This document shows positions 10,029-19,476 of a DNA stretch of 64,000 bases, piece by piece. Under the pieces are notes generated by a model. The model was not told the DNA's origin, ran no database searches, and saw only the letters and a list, made by a program, of their open reading frames with translations. Source of the DNA: Rhodothermus marinus (lineage in GTDB: Bacteria; Bacteroidota; Rhodothermia; Rhodothermales; Rhodothermaceae); contig NZ_AP019797.1 in NCBI RefSeq assembly GCF_009936275.1, positions 1-64,000 on the forward strand, in the 5' to 3' direction. Made by a program: the position numbers and the translations under genes. Position 1 is the first letter of the stretch. Each line of letters opens with the position of its first letter.

Positions 10029-10598
10029 ATGCCGGAGCCCCGGATCGTCATCCTGACCGCTCCCAGCGGAGCCGGCAAAACCACGCTGGCCCGTCGCCTG
10101 CAGGAGGCGCTGCCCCAGCTTCGCTTCTCGGTATCGGCCACCACGCGTCCGCCCCGTCCCGGCGAGCGCCATGGCGTGGATTACTACTTCCTGTCCGAAG
10201 ACGAATTCCGGCGGCTCATCGAGCAGGGCGAACTGATCGAATACGAGGAGGTCTATCCCGGCCGCTTCTACGGGACGCTGCGCCGGGAAATCGAGCAGGC
10301 CAGCCGCGACCACCCCGTGCTGCTCGACATCGACGTCAAGGGCGCGCTGCGCGTCAAGGAACGCTTCGGCGACGAGGCTTTCGCCATCTTCGTGCAGCCG
10401 CCTTCGCTCGAGGCCCTGGCCGAACGCCTGCGCAACCGGGGCACCGAAGACGACACGACGCTGCGCCAGCGTCTGGAGCGCGCCCGTATGGAGCTGGCGA
10501 TGGCCGATCGCTTCGACGCCGTGGTGGTCAACGACGACCTGGAGCGGGCCGCGGCCGAAACCCTTCGTCTGGTGCGCTCGTTTCTGGAGCGGCCCTGA
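10029..10598 (+). CDS. gmk: Guanylate kinase
   Basis: Converts GMP to GDP with ATP. The 189-residue product has the P-loop TAPSGAGKTTLARRL near the N-terminus, the GMP-binding segment TTRPPRPGERHGVDYYFLSEDEF, and the lid LRNRGTEDDTTLRQRLERAR. Normal length. It sits between yicC and coaBC with 3- and 11-base gaps. In many relatives rpoZ lies between gmk and coaBC; no such gene is present here. Confidence 0.96.
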   Translation: MPEPRIVILTAPSGAGKTTLARRLQEALPQLRFSVSATTRPPRPGERHGVDYYFLSEDEFRRLIEQGELIEYEEVYPGRFYGTLRREIEQASRDHPVLLDIDVKGALRVKERFGDEAFAIFVQPPSLEALAERLRNRGTEDDTTLRQRLERARMELAMADRFDAVVVNDDLERAAAETLRLVRSFLERP

Positions 10599-10609
10599 CC
10601 CCGATCTCT

Positions 10610-11836
10610 ATGGTCCCGAAACCCCTCGCTTCGCTTGCAGGCCGCCATCTGTTGCTGGGCGTCACCGGGAGCATTGCCGCCTACAAGGCGGCCGAGCTGG
10701 TCCGGCTGTTCAAAAAAGCCGGTGCCGAGGTGCAGGTCATCATGACGCCCGACGCCACGCGCTTCATCACGCCGCTGACGCTCGGCACGCTTTCCGAACG
10801 CGAAGTGCTCGTCGAGCTCTTTCCGGAAAACGAACCCGGCTCCTGGACGAAGCACGTCCATCTCGGACGCTGGGCCGATCTGGCCGTCGTGGCGCCCGCC
10901 ACGGCGCAGACGCTGGCCCGGCTGGCGCACGGCTTCTGCGACACCATGCTGGCCGCCACGCTCCTTTCGGCCCGCTGTCCGGTGCTGCTCTGTCCGGCCA
11001 TGGACCACGACATGTACCACCATCCGGCCACGCAGCGAAATCTGGAGCAACTGCGCCGGTACGGCTACGAGATCCTGCCGCCGGAGTTCGGCGAGCTGGC
11101 CAGCGGGCTCGTGGGCGACGGGCGCCTGCCCGACCCCGAGCGCATCGCGGCGCATGTGGCCGCCCTGCTCGCACGACGGCATTCCCTGGCCGGCAAGCAC
11201 GTGCTGGTGACGGCCGGCCCCACGCGGGAGATGATCGATCCGGTCCGGTGCCTGACAAACCCCTCCACCGGCACCATGGGCTTCGCACTGGCCCGGGCGG
11301 CCGCCCGACGCGGTGCCCGCGTGACGCTCATCACCGGCCCCACGCTGCTCCCCACCCCGCCCGGCGTCACCCGCATCGACGTCACCTCGGCCCGCGAGAT
11401 GTACGAAGCCGTGCTCCGGCATGCCGACACGGCCGATTTCGTCTTTATGGCGGCCGCCGTGGCCGACTATGCGCCCGTCGAAACTTCGCCTTCCAAGCTC
11501 AAAAAAGAAGCGGACGAACTGGTGCTCCGCCTGCAACGCACGCCCGACATTCTGGCCGAACTGGGCCGGCGCCGTCGTCCCGATCAGGTGCTTGTGGGCT
11601 TTGCCATGGAAACCGACAATGCGCTCGAAAACGCCCGCGAAAAGCTCCGCCGCAAAAACCTCGACTGGATCGCACTCAACCGCCTGAACGAACCAGGCGC
11701 CGGCTTCGGCACCGGGACCAACCGCCTGACACTGCTGCACCGAAGCGGCCACCTGGAAGAGCTGCCCCTCCTGCCCAAAGACGAAGCGGCCGAAGCGCTT
11801 CTCGACCGCGTGCTGCGGGAAATCCCTTCCGGCTGA
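10610..11836 (+). CDS. coaBC: Bifunctional phosphopantothenoylcysteine decarboxylase / phosphopantothenate-cysteine ligase
   Basis: Performs two steps of coenzyme A synthesis. The start at 10610 gives 408 residues. The N-terminal flavoprotein decarboxylase part (about 1-190) shows LLGVTGSIAAYKAAELV, the TPLTLGTLS segment, an active-site-like HVHLGRWADLAVVAPAT, and CPAMDHDM. The C-terminal ligase part (about 195-408) shows VTAGPTREMIDPVRCLTNPSTGTMG and AAAVADYAP. Third gene after yicC-gmk, 11 bases from gmk. Confidence 0.96.
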   Translation: MVPKPLASLAGRHLLLGVTGSIAAYKAAELVRLFKKAGAEVQVIMTPDATRFITPLTLGTLSEREVLVELFPENEPGSWTKHVHLGRWADLAVVAPATAQTLARLAHGFCDTMLAATLLSARCPVLLCPAMDHDMYHHPATQRNLEQLRRYGYEILPPEFGELASGLVGDGRLPDPERIAAHVAALLARRHSLAGKHVLVTAGPTREMIDPVRCLTNPSTGTMGFALARAAARRGARVTLITGPTLLPTPPGVTRIDVTSAREMYEAVLRHADTADFVFMAAAVADYAPVETSPSKLKKEADELVLRLQRTPDILAELGRRRRPDQVLVGFAMETDNALENAREKLRRKNLDWIALNRLNEPGAGFGTGTNRLTLLHRSGHLEELPLLPKDEAAEALLDRVLREIPSG

Positions 11837-11845
11837 AATCTTCTC

Positions 11846-11876
11846 TTGTGTAACACGGAAAAACCCCGTAGCTTTT
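11846..11876 (+). promoter_or_regulatory. Bacteroidota-type promoter of the uracil-DNA glycosylase gene
   Basis: TTG at 11846-11848 and TAGCTTTT at 11869-11876, separated by 20 bases. The -7 element sits in the loop of a short CCCCG/CGGGG stem (about 11864-11881). Confidence 0.5.
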
Positions 11877-11913
11877 CGGGGTGTCGTCTTCATGTACTGC
11901 CCCGGGAGGGTCC

Positions 11914-12705
11914 ATGCAGGAGCTGCTGCACGCCGTCCGTGACGCTCTGCTGCAGGAGTACGCGCTGCTGGGCCCGCTGGGCTTCTGGAAAACCCCGGTC
12001 GCCATGTCCACCCCGGAACACGCCCCGAGCAACCAGGACCTGTTCGGCCAGCCGCAGCCCCCGCCGGAATCGGCTCCGACGGATCCCTACGCCCGCATCG
12101 AGGCGCTGATTCCGCTCGAGTCGCCGCTGCGGGCCATGCGCACGCTCGACGAAGTGGCCCGCTACGTGGCCGAAACGGTCCTGATCCCGATCGACGCCCG
12201 CCGCACGAACCCGGTCTTCGGCGTCGGTAACCCCGAGGCGGATCTCATGGTGATCGGCGAGGCGCCCGGGGCCGAAGAAGATCGCCAGGGCGAGCCGTTC
12301 GTGGGTCCGGCCGGCCAATTGCTCAACAAAATGCTCAAAGCCATCGGCTTCGAGCGCGAAGAAGTCTACATCACGAACGTGCTGAAAAGCCGCCCGCCCC
12401 ACAACCGGGATCCCCAGCCGGACGAGATCGAAGCGCACCTGCCCATTCTGTACAAACAGATCGCGCTGGTGAAGCCCCGGATCATCCTGTGTGTGGGGCG
12501 CATTGCCGGCAATGCGTTGCTGGGCCGGAACGGTTCGCTGCGTGCCCTTCGGGGCAAGGTGCACGACTTTCACGGGCTGCCGGTCGTCGTCACCTTCCAC
12601 CCGGCCGCTCTGCTGCGCAATCCCCAGTGGAAGCGGCTGGCCTGGGAAGATCTCCAGCTACTGCGCGCCCACTACGATCGCCTGATGGGCACGGCAACGC
12701 GCTGA
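11914..12705 (+). CDS. Uracil-DNA glycosylase, family 4 type
   Basis: Removes uracil from DNA, important in thermophiles where cytosine deaminates quickly. I chose ATG 11914 (263 residues) because GGGAGGG lies just upstream; a GTG at 11881 would add 11 residues. The catalytic core (about 90-260) shows the motif-A segment [41 protein letters not shown], and the motif-B-like [11 protein letters not shown]. Family 4 enzymes carry an Fe-S cluster bound by four cysteines; only one Cys is visible in the core (LCVGRIAG), so cluster binding is doubtful here. Confidence 0.85.
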   Translation: MQELLHAVRDALLQEYALLGPLGFWKTPVAMSTPEHAPSNQDLFGQPQPPPESAPTDPYARIEALIPLESPLRAMRTLDEVARYVAETVLIPIDARRTNPVFGVGNPEADLMVIGEAPGAEEDRQGEPFVGPAGQLLNKMLKAIGFEREEVYITNVLKSRPPHNRDPQPDEIEAHLPILYKQIALVKPRIILCVGRIAGNALLGRNGSLRALRGKVHDFHGLPVVVTFHPAALLRNPQWKRLAWEDLQLLRAHYDRLMGTATR

Positions 12706-12721
12706 AACCTGCAGGAAAACC

Positions 12722-14932
12722 ATGGCCGAGTTTGAGGAGCGTCCCCGGTTGAGCATTGGCGAAGAGGAAGCGCCGCCCTACCCGCTGGAGAAACTGACCG
12801 GCGGGCGACGCCGCACGCGTGCCCAGATTCATGCGCTGCACCAACAGGCCGGACGCGTGCCGCCCCAGGCCGTCGAACTGGAGCAGGCCGTGCTCGGCGC
12901 CATGCTCATCGAGCCGGAGGCGATCCCCCGGGCGCTGGAGATTCTGACGCCCGAGGCCTTCTACGACGGCCGCCACCAGCGCATCTTTCGCGCCATCATC
13001 CGGCTGTTCGAGCAGAACCGGGGCGTCGATCTGCTGACGGTCACCGAGGAGCTGCGGCGCACGGGCGAGCTGGAGCAGGCCGGCGACACGATCTACCTGA
13101 GTGAACTGACCACCCGCGTGGCCTCGGCGGCCAACGTCGAATACCACGCCCGGATCATCGCCGAGAAGGCGCTCCTGCGCCGTATGATCGAGGTGATGAC
13201 GCTGCTCGTCGGCCGCGCCTACGATCCGGCCGCCGACGCTTTCGAGCTGCTCGACGAGGTGGAGGCCGAGATCTTCCGGCTGTCGGACGTGCACCTGCGT
13301 AAGGCCGCCCGTTCGATGAACGAGGTCGTCAAAGAGACGCTGGAGCGGCTGGAAGCCATTCACGGTCGACCCGGTGGCATCACGGGCGTCCCCAGCGGCT
13401 TCCACCAGCTCGATGCGCTGACGGGCGGCTGGCAACGGGGCGATCTGATCATCATCGCGGCCCGTCCGTCGATGGGCAAGACCGCCTTTGCGCTGAGCTG
13501 CGCGCGCAACGCCGCGCTGCACCCGCACTACGGCACGGGCGTGGCCATCTTCTCCCTGGAGATGGGCGCCGAGCAGCTGGCCCAGCGCCTGCTGACGGCC
13601 GAGGCCCGCGTCGATGCCCAGGCGGCCCGCACCGGACGACTGCGCGACGAGGACTGGCGCAAACTGGCCCGCGCGGCCGGACGTCTCTCGGACGCGCCGA
13701 TCTTCATCGACGACACCCCCTCGCTCGGCGTGCTCGAACTCCGCGCCAAATGCCGCCGCCTGAAGGCCGAGCACGACATCGGGCTGGTGATCGTCGACTA
13801 CCTGCAGCTCATGCAGGCTTCCCACATGCCGCGTAACGCCAACCGCGAGCAGGAAATCGCCCAGATCTCCCGCTCGCTCAAGGCGCTGGCCAAGGAGCTG
13901 AACGTGCCGGTCGTGGCCCTCTCCCAGCTCAGCCGTGCCGTCGAAACCCGCGGCGGCGACAAACGCCCCCAACTCTCCGATCTACGCGAAAGCGGGTGCC
14001 TTGCCGGAGACACACTGATTACGTTGGCCGATGGGCGACGCGTACCGATTCGCGAGCTGGTGGGCCAGCAGAATTTCTCTGTGTGGGCCCTGAATCCTCA
14101 GACGTATCGTCTGGAGCGCGCCCGGGTCAGCAGGGCATTCTGCACCGGGATCAAACCGGTCTATCGTCTGACCACCCAGCTGGGCCGAAGCATCCGGGCC
14201 ACGGCCAATCACCGCTTTCTGACCCCTCAGGGTTGGAAACGCGTGGACGAACTTCAGCCAGGCGACTACCTGGCGCTACCCCGCCGTATTCCCACAGCTT
14301 CTACCTCAACCCTCACCGAAGCAGAGCTGGCGCTACTGGGCCATCTCATCGGCGATGGCTCTACCCTGCCATCTCATGCGATCCGGTGCGCACCCGCCCT
14401 TTTACCACACCTGGAACTCGCTGCACCGGTAGGAACTGACTTCAGAAGCGCAACCGTTTACCAGCACTTAAGTCGTGCGCTCGCGCTTCGCCCTGACGAA
14501 GCCGCGACCTGTCCGGAGCTTCGTCAGCCAGCAGAAAGCGATGTCTACTGGGATCCTATCGTTTCGATCGAGCCGGATGGCGTCGAAGAAGTGTTCGATC
14601 TGACCGTTCCCGGGCCGCACAACTTCGTGGCCAACGACATTATCGCCCATAACAGTATCGAGCAGGATGCCGACGTCGTACTATTTATCTACCGGCCCGA
14701 ACGCTACGGCATTACGGTGGACGAAAACGGCAACTCCACCGAGGGTATCGCCGAGATCATCATCGGCAAGCAGCGCAACGGCCCGACCGGCACCGTGCGC
14801 CTGGCCTTCATCAACCAGTACGCCCGCTTCGAGAACCTGACGATGTACCAGCCGGAGCCCGGAACGCCCCTGCCCGAGACGCCGGATGAGACCATCCTGC
14901 CTTCCGGGCCTCCCGACGAAGCGCCTTTCTGA
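12722..14932 (+). CDS. dnaB: Replicative DNA helicase DnaB with an embedded mini-intein
   Basis: Hexameric 5'-3' helicase that unwinds DNA at the fork. The 736-residue precursor consists of an extein of 517 residues interrupted by a 219-residue intein (residues 426-644). The N-terminal domain starts about residue 45 (PPQAVELEQAVLGAMLIEPEA); the RecA-like domain has Walker A IIAARPSMGKTAFAL and VIVDYLQLMQ. The intein splits LSDLRESG from SIEQDADVVLF in helicase motif H4, the classical DnaB insertion point. Splicing would leave a normal helicase. The gene begins 16 bases after the glycosylase gene and is followed by a strong bidirectional terminator. Confidence 0.97.
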   Translation: MAEFEERPRLSIGEEEAPPYPLEKLTGGRRRTRAQIHALHQQAGRVPPQAVELEQAVLGAMLIEPEAIPRALEILTPEAFYDGRHQRIFRAIIRLFEQNRGVDLLTVTEELRRTGELEQAGDTIYLSELTTRVASAANVEYHARIIAEKALLRRMIEVMTLLVGRAYDPAADAFELLDEVEAEIFRLSDVHLRKAARSMNEVVKETLERLEAIHGRPGGITGVPSGFHQLDALTGGWQRGDLIIIAARPSMGKTAFALSCARNAALHPHYGTGVAIFSLEMGAEQLAQRLLTAEARVDAQAARTGRLRDEDWRKLARAAGRLSDAPIFIDDTPSLGVLELRAKCRRLKAEHDIGLVIVDYLQLMQASHMPRNANREQEIAQISRSLKALAKELNVPVVALSQLSRAVETRGGDKRPQLSDLRESGCLAGDTLITLADGRRVPIRELVGQQNFSVWALNPQTYRLERARVSRAFCTGIKPVYRLTTQLGRSIRATANHRFLTPQGWKRVDELQPGDYLALPRRIPTASTSTLTEAELALLGHLIGDGSTLPSHAIRCAPALLPHLELAAPVGTDFRSATVYQHLSRALALRPDEAATCPELRQPAESDVYWDPIVSIEPDGVEEVFDLTVPGPHNFVANDIIAHNSIEQDADVVLFIYRPERYGITVDENGNSTEGIAEIIIGKQRNGPTGTVRLAFINQYARFENLTMYQPEPGTPLPETPDETILPSGPPDEAPF
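13997..14653 (+). mobile_element. DnaB mini-intein (219 residues) with a remnant of a homing endonuclease
   Basis: Begins CLAGDTLITLADGRRVP (nucleophile Cys1), has the block B TANHRFLTP with His72, and ends with block F VFDLTVPGPHNFVAND then the terminal His-Asn, with Ser as +1 extein residue, so all splicing residues are present. After residue 105 it still carries a LAGLIDADG-like dodecapeptide LLGHLIGDG, then about 40 unrelated residues, then rejoins the intein C-terminal part near ALRPDEAATCPELRQ. The known R. marinus DnaB intein is about 428 residues with a full endonuclease; here that domain has been lost in frame. Splicing competence is inferred from the motifs. Confidence 0.93.
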
Positions 14933-14936
14933 ACGG

Positions 14937-14974
14937 AAAAAGCCCCGACGCATTGGGCGCCGGGGCTTCTTTTT
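14937..14974. terminator. Bidirectional terminator between dnaB and tRNA-Cys
   Basis: Stem AGCCCCG (14941-14947) / CGGGGCT (14961-14967). On the + strand it is followed by TCTTTTT; on the minus strand the complementary side is followed by TTTTT, so it can end both dnaB and the convergent tRNA-Cys transcript. Confidence 0.8.
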
Positions 14975-14975
14975 G

Positions 14976-15046
14976 AGGTGACGGGCGGATTCGAACCGCC
15001 GTACGGGGCTTTGCAGGCCCCTGCCTAGCCACTCGGCCACGTCACC
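14976..15046 (-). tRNA. tRNA-Cys (anticodon GCA)
   Basis: Read on the minus strand: acceptor GGTGACG pairs with CGTCACC, anticodon stem GGGGC/GCCCC holds CTGCAAA with anticodon GCA, T-loop TTCGAAT. The discriminator base is U, typical of tRNA-Cys. CCA is not encoded. Confidence 0.94.
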
Positions 15047-15133
15047 GTTTCCGCTCCGTCTTACGACAGAACAGACCCGCCGGATCCATCGGGGGCACGG
15101 CTAACGAGGATTTCGCCGACGGGTTCCGGCCGC

Positions 15134-16810
15134 TCAGCGAACGCTTACCCAGCGCCGACGGGCTACCAGATTCCCGGCCCGCACCTGGACCAGATAGACG
15201 CCGGGCGCCAGCTCCAGCGCGAACGCCCGCCGCCAGAGGCCGGCCGGCTGCATGCCTGCCTGATACCGGAAGACCCGCTGGCCCAGCAGGTTGAACACCT
15301 CCACGACCACCGGCGCGGCCACGGACAATCCGACTTCCACGTGCAACCGGCCGGCACCCGGATTGGGATACACGGCCAGCGCCAGATCGCCCGCGGGCTG
15401 CACGGTCGTCGTATGCAGCACGTAGCTGCGCCAGTCGGGCAATTCGTCCCGCGTCAGCACGCGCTCGCTGTGATAGACGCGCATCAGGCGATCCGGATCG
15501 ACATCGCGCAGAAACGGATCGGTCCAGATCGAAAACCAACTCCACCAGATGCCATAGTCGGTGATGACCTCTACATCCGGCAACGTGCCCGTTTCGGTCA
15601 GCGCCACCAGTTTACGCCCGCCAAAAAGTGTCTGCAGCTCGTTCCAGTCGCCGCGCATGAGCGCGTCGGGGTCGTCGGCGTACACGTCCCGGCCCACGAT
15701 GTCCACGTAGGCGTCGCCCGGATACCACTCGGCCGCGCCCGGCTCGTGCGTATACACCCAGATCAGGTTGTGCAGCCCGTGATGGTGCACCAGACGCTCG
15801 TAGAGCAGGCGCCAGAGCTGTTTGAAGGGCTCGGGGCCCTTCGCACCCCACCAGAACCAGCCGCCGGCGGCCTCGTGCAACGGCCGCCAGAGCACGGGAA
15901 CGTCGGCCTGCTGGAATTTCTGAAGCTGGGCGGCAATCACGTCGATGTCTCGAAGCAGCAGCCGGTAGCGCTCCGAACTCGTGTCGGCCAGCGCCGCAGC
16001 CACGTCGAACGTCGTGCATCGGGTGTAGAAGCCGTACCACCAGTAGCAGTCCTGCGAGGGATCCTCGATCAGGTCGGTGGGGGCGTTCCAGTGCCACATG
16101 AGCGAAACGATGCCGTCCCGGCCTGCCCAGGCAATCCAGTCCTCGGGCGTCTGGTAGTGCACGACCCCGTGTGCTTCCCGCGTGGGCGAGTAGTCGATCA
16201 GGTCGAACGACACCAGGGCGGGCTCCTTGCCGGTTACATTGCGAACATAGTTGATCGCGTCGAAGTCGCGCCGGTAGGGATTCTGTTGCTGCCCGGCCAG
16301 GATATGCCGGCCGTACTCCGAAAGCAGAAAGGCAAAGAGCGCCTGCGCCGAGGCGGTCGCCTGCGAATCGCTGAGCTGCGCCGGCGGCCGCGCAGGCGGC
16401 CCGTACGAGACCGGCTCCAGGCGCACGTAGTCCAGGGCTCCGTTCATGAGCTGAAACGCCATCGTGTGTGCCCCCTCGTCCAGCCAGATCTCGCCGATGG
16501 AGGCCTCAAAAAAGCCCCCGCCCCGCTTGATCAGTGAACCGGTCTGGTGCCAGTCGTCCACCCGCAACGCATAGGAAGCAAAGCGTGAGGAGAAGGACAC
16601 GCCGAAAAACACGCGATAGACACCACGGGGCGCCTCGAAGGAAAAACGCACGCTGTCTTCGGGGGCGTCGAAGCCGGTGACGTAACCACGTCCTGAATAG
16701 CCCGTCAGGGTCGAATCGACCGCAACGCCCAGCAATTCCCCGTCTTCGGCTTCGAGCCGGATCTCTCCGGCCACGCCGGTGAAAATCAGCCAGACCAGCA
16801 GCAGCGTCAT
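15134..16810 (-). CDS. Secreted GH26 beta-mannanase-like glycosidase with CBM35-like and C-terminal sorting domains
   Basis: Predicted endo-1,4-beta-mannanase or related GH26 enzyme. The 558-residue product has a signal peptide (1-15), a carbohydrate-binding module of CBM35/CBM6 type (about 18-133, [14 protein letters not shown], and a C-terminal LDYVRLEPV), a GH26 catalytic domain (about 145-445), and an 85-residue C-terminal beta domain starting AVYPNPGAG and ending [15 protein letters not shown], typical of type IX secretion cargo. Catalytic glutamates expected in GH26 are in WRPLHEA (acid/base) and ALTETG (nucleophile). Monocistronic, divergent from the NfeD gene. Substrate cannot be fixed from sequence alone. 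Confidence 0.85.
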   Translation of the reverse strand: MTLLLVWLIFTGVAGEIRLEAEDGELLGVAVDSTLTGYSGRGYVTGFDAPEDSVRFSFEAPRGVYRVFFGVSFSSRFASYALRVDDWHQTGSLIKRGGGFFEASIGEIWLDEGAHTMAFQLMNGALDYVRLEPVSYGPPARPPAQLSDSQATASAQALFAFLLSEYGRHILAGQQQNPYRRDFDAINYVRNVTGKEPALVSFDLIDYSPTREAHGVVHYQTPEDWIAWAGRDGIVSLMWHWNAPTDLIEDPSQDCYWWYGFYTRCTTFDVAAALADTSSERYRLLLRDIDVIAAQLQKFQQADVPVLWRPLHEAAGGWFWWGAKGPEPFKQLWRLLYERLVHHHGLHNLIWVYTHEPGAAEWYPGDAYVDIVGRDVYADDPDALMRGDWNELQTLFGGRKLVALTETGTLPDVEVITDYGIWWSWFSIWTDPFLRDVDPDRLMRVYHSERVLTRDELPDWRSYVLHTTTVQPAGDLALAVYPNPGAGRLHVEVGLSVAAPVVVEVFNLLGQRVFRYQAGMQPAGLWRRAFALELAPGVYLVQVRAGNLVARRRWVSVR

Positions 16811-16949
16811 GCGCCTTTTCGTTTTTTTCTAATTGATTGACAAAATATAACACCGGCGCATCTTTATCGGGAAAACGTCTAAAGCTTTTGGGACAGGCCA
16901 TAGGCTTCCGGCGCCGTTTTTCATATTTTCCTAAAAAAGCCTGATTACC

Positions 16950-18263
16950 ATGTGGCCCCTGCTGCTGTGGCTGATGCTGCTGCCGATGCCAGCTCAGACG
17001 CCCGCGCCGGTGGTTTACCGACTGGCGCTGGAGGACGAGCCGATCACGCCGGCGACCTTCCGATTCATCCGGCGCGGGTTGCGTGAGGCCACGGAAAACG
17101 GGGCGGTCTGCCTCGTCGTCGAAATGGACACGCCGGGTGGGCTCGTCGAGGCCACGCGCGACATCGTGCAGCTTTTCCTGCGGAGTCCGATTCCGATCGT
17201 CGTCTACGTGACACCGCCGGGCGCGCGGGCGGCCTCAGCCGGGGTGTTCATCACGCTGGCCGCGCACGTGGCCGCCATGGCCCCGGGCACGCACATCGGC
17301 GCCGCCCATCCCGTGCAGCTCGGAGGAGGACCGGCGGCACCGCCCGACACGGCCCGGGTCGATCCCATGTCGGAGAAGATCCTGAACGATGCGGTGGCCT
17401 GGGCGCGGGCGCTGGCCCAGTATCGGGGACGCAACGCCGACTGGGCGGCGCGGGCTGTCTCGGAAAGCCAGACGCTGACGGCCCGGGAGGCCGTGGCCCA
17501 GAATGTGGTCGATCTGCTGGCGCCTTCGCTGGACTCACTGCTGGTGTTGCTGGACGGCCGGAACGTGGCGCTCGACGGCCAGAGCGTAACGCTGCAGACG
17601 GCCGGGGCCACCGTGCACACGATCGAGCGCTGGTGGGGCGAACGCATCCTGGCGGCGCTTTCCAATCCGAACATCGCCTTCCTGCTGCTGATGCTGGGCT
17701 TCTACGGACTGCTGTTCGAGCTCTACACGCCCGGCTGGGGCATTCCCGGCACGCTGGGCGCCATCTTTCTGATGCTGGGCTTCTACGGGCTCTCCATCCT
17801 GCCGGTCAACTACGTCGGCCTGGCCCTGCTGGTGCTGGGCCTGGGCATGCTCGTGGCCGAGGCTTTCGTGCCCAGTTTTGGCCTGCTGACCGTGGGGGGC
17901 GTCGTGTGCCTGATCCTGGGTGGATTGATGCTCGTGGAAAGTCCGATGGGCTTTCCGAAGGTTTCGGCCGCCCTGGTGGTGCCGGTGGCGCTGGCCACGG
18001 CACTGATCGCGCTGTTTCTGCTGGGCAATGCGCTGCGCATTCAGCGCCGGCCGGCCCGCGTGGGCGACGAAACGCTGATCGGCCAGCAGGCCGTGGCGCG
18101 CGAAGACTTTGTGCCCGAAGGCGATCACTTCCAGGGCTACGTGTTCATTCACGGCGAGTGGTGGCGGGCCTGTAGCACGGCCCCGGTTCGGGCGGGCCAG
18201 CCCGTCCGCATCGAACGCCGGGAGGGACTCTGCCTCTGGGTTTCACCGATTGCGTCAACCTGA
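16950..18263 (+). CDS. NfeD-family membrane serine protease (1510-N type)
   Basis: Membrane-bound protease of the ClpP/crotonase fold fused to a membrane domain and a soluble OB-fold NfeD domain, which acts with slipin/stomatin partners. The 437-residue product has a signal peptide (1-16), a protease domain (about 20-205) with a nucleophile serine at Ser96 in RAASAGVF and VEMDTPGGL, several hydrophobic helices (about 230-355), and a C-terminal OB domain (about 365-435). The downstream gene encodes a slipin, the standard partner, 25 bases away. Confidence 0.9.
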   Translation: MWPLLLWLMLLPMPAQTPAPVVYRLALEDEPITPATFRFIRRGLREATENGAVCLVVEMDTPGGLVEATRDIVQLFLRSPIPIVVYVTPPGARAASAGVFITLAAHVAAMAPGTHIGAAHPVQLGGGPAAPPDTARVDPMSEKILNDAVAWARALAQYRGRNADWAARAVSESQTLTAREAVAQNVVDLLAPSLDSLLVLLDGRNVALDGQSVTLQTAGATVHTIERWWGERILAALSNPNIAFLLLMLGFYGLLFELYTPGWGIPGTLGAIFLMLGFYGLSILPVNYVGLALLVLGLGMLVAEAFVPSFGLLTVGGVVCLILGGLMLVESPMGFPKVSAALVVPVALATALIALFLLGNALRIQRRPARVGDETLIGQQAVAREDFVPEGDHFQGYVFIHGEWWRACSTAPVRAGQPVRIERREGLCLWVSPIAST

Positions 18264-18288
18264 AAACCAACCAGCCGGAGGTGCGGCC

Positions 18289-19044
18289 ATGCTTTCGTCG
18301 ACAGGCATCGTCATCGGACTGATCGTGCTGTATTTCATCAGCTGCATTCGCATTCTGTACGAGTATCAGCGCGGCGTCATCTTTCGGATGGGCCGGGCCC
18401 TCCCCGAGCCGAAGGGTCCGGGCATCGTGTTCGTGTTCTGGCCGATCGACCGCATGGTGCGCGTCAGCCTGCGCACGTTCGTACACGACGTGCCTGAGCA
18501 GGACGTGATCACGCGCGACAACGTGTCAGTGCGCGTGAATGCCGTGGTCTATTTCCGCGTGGTCGATCCCATGAAGGCCGTGCTGGAGGTGGAAGATTAC
18601 CGCTATGCCACCACCCAGCTTTCCCAGACTTCACTCCGGAGCATTGTGGGACAGGTGGAACTGGACGAACTGCTGGCCGAGCGCGAAAAGATCAACCGTC
18701 GGTTGCAGGAGGTCATCGACCAGCAGTCGGATCCCTGGGGCATCAAAGTGTCGCTGGTGGAGGTCAAGCACGTGGATCTGCCCGAACACATGAAGCGGGC
18801 CATGGCCAAGCAGGCGGAAAGCGAACGGGAACGCCGCGCCAAGGTGATCCACGCCCAGGGTGAGCTGCAGGCGGCCGAGCAACTGGCTCAGGCGGCCGCC
18901 ATGCTCGAGGCGCACCCCATGGCCATGCAGATGCGCTTTCTGCAGACGCTCGTGGAAGTCGGCTCCGAAAACAATACGACGATCGTCTTCCCGATCCCGC
19001 TGGAGTTGATACGTCCGTTGCTGGAGCCAAAGAAGCAGCGCTGA
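18289..19044 (+). CDS. Slipin / stomatin-like SPFH-domain membrane protein
   Basis: SPFH proteins form oligomeric membrane microdomain scaffolds and are cut by NfeD-type proteases. The start at ATG 18289 gives 251 residues; an upstream extension would overlap the NfeD gene. There is one N-terminal membrane helix (about 5-22), then the band-7 domain with [36 protein letters not shown], the STRSIVGQ-like [14 protein letters not shown], and a C-terminal Ala/Gln/Glu helix. It forms a two-gene operon with the protease gene upstream. Confidence 0.93.
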   Translation: MLSSTGIVIGLIVLYFISCIRILYEYQRGVIFRMGRALPEPKGPGIVFVFWPIDRMVRVSLRTFVHDVPEQDVITRDNVSVRVNAVVYFRVVDPMKAVLEVEDYRYATTQLSQTSLRSIVGQVELDELLAEREKINRRLQEVIDQQSDPWGIKVSLVEVKHVDLPEHMKRAMAKQAESERERRAKVIHAQGELQAAEQLAQAAAMLEAHPMAMQMRFLQTLVEVGSENNTTIVFPIPLELIRPLLEPKKQR

Positions 19045-19049
19045 ACACA

Positions 19050-19075
19050 AAAAAGCCCGGACCGAAGCCGGGCCG
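19050..19075. terminator. Bidirectional terminator between slipin gene and tRNA-Arg
   Basis: Stem GCCCGG (19055-19060) / CCGGGC (19068-19073). The strand complement ends with TTTTTT, making it a clear terminator for the minus-strand tRNA transcript; on the + strand only the A-run precedes the stem, so it is weaker in that direction. Confidence 0.7.
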
Positions 19076-19076
19076 G

Positions 19077-19150
19077 CGCCCCGGGCAGGACTCGAACCTG
19101 CAACCGGCGGCTTAGAAGGCCGCTGCTCTGTCCGGTTGAGCTACCGGGGC
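19077..19150 (-). tRNA. tRNA-Arg (anticodon TCT)
   Basis: Minus-strand acceptor GCCCCGG pairs with CCGGGGC; anticodon stem GCGGC/GCCGC with loop CTTCTAA, anticodon TCT, reading AGA. T-loop TTCGAGT. CCA is not encoded. Confidence 0.93.
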
Positions 19151-19161
19151 TTATCCGATGG

Positions 19162-19236
19162 TCGGGGCGGCCGGATTTGAACCGGCGACCTTCTGCTCCC
19201 AAAGCAGACGCGCTAACCGGGCTGCGCTACGCCCCG
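19162..19236 (-). tRNA. tRNA-Pro (anticodon TGG)
   Basis: Minus-strand acceptor CGGGGCG pairs with CGCCCCG; anticodon stem TCTGC/GCAGA with loop TTTGGGA, anticodon TGG. T-loop TTCAAAT, discriminator A. It lies 72 bases after the DUF4295-like gene and 11 bases before tRNA-Arg, so the whole set may be one transcript. Confidence 0.93.
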
Positions 19237-19308
19237 AGTCGTTCCATAGAACACGACAGCGCCCCGAGTGGATTCCCGGGGCGCGCCTACCAAACTCCCA
19301 GCAACCGA

Positions 19309-19473
19309 TCAACCGGCCTGAACCGCCTGGTTGACGGCCTCGAGCGGCACAACCCGCTCGCGAAACCGATACTGGCCGTTCGGCTTCTTCTCGGCCACCA
19401 CAATTTTGGCCATCTTGACCTGCTGGCGATTCTTGACGCGGTCCGTCCGCTGGTTCTTGCTGACCTTGGCCAT
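19309..19473 (-). CDS. Small basic DUF4295-like protein
   Basis: A 54-residue, lysine-rich protein starting MAKVSKNQRTDRVK and containing KMAKIVVAEKKPNGQYRF near its middle. The second half resembles DUF4295, a short protein of unknown function that in Bacteroidota follows rpmB and rpmG; the N-terminal 20 basic residues appear to be an extension. It starts 3 bases after the rpmG stop, so it is part of the ribosomal operon and is probably ribosome-associated. That role is inference from context and basic composition. Confidence 0.8.
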   Translation of the reverse strand: MAKVSKNQRTDRVKNRQQVKMAKIVVAEKKPNGQYRFRERVVPLEAVNQAVQAG

Positions 19474-19476
19474 GGC

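Noticed and set aside
10599..10609. rpoZ (omega subunit) between gmk and coaBC
   Set aside because: Only 11 bases separate the two genes, so rpoZ must be elsewhere.
19259..19284. GCGCCCC/GGGGCGC hairpin as a terminator of the rpmB set
   Set aside because: The stem is strong but no T-run follows on the minus strand, so I did not list it as a terminator; it could be a processing site before tRNA-Pro.
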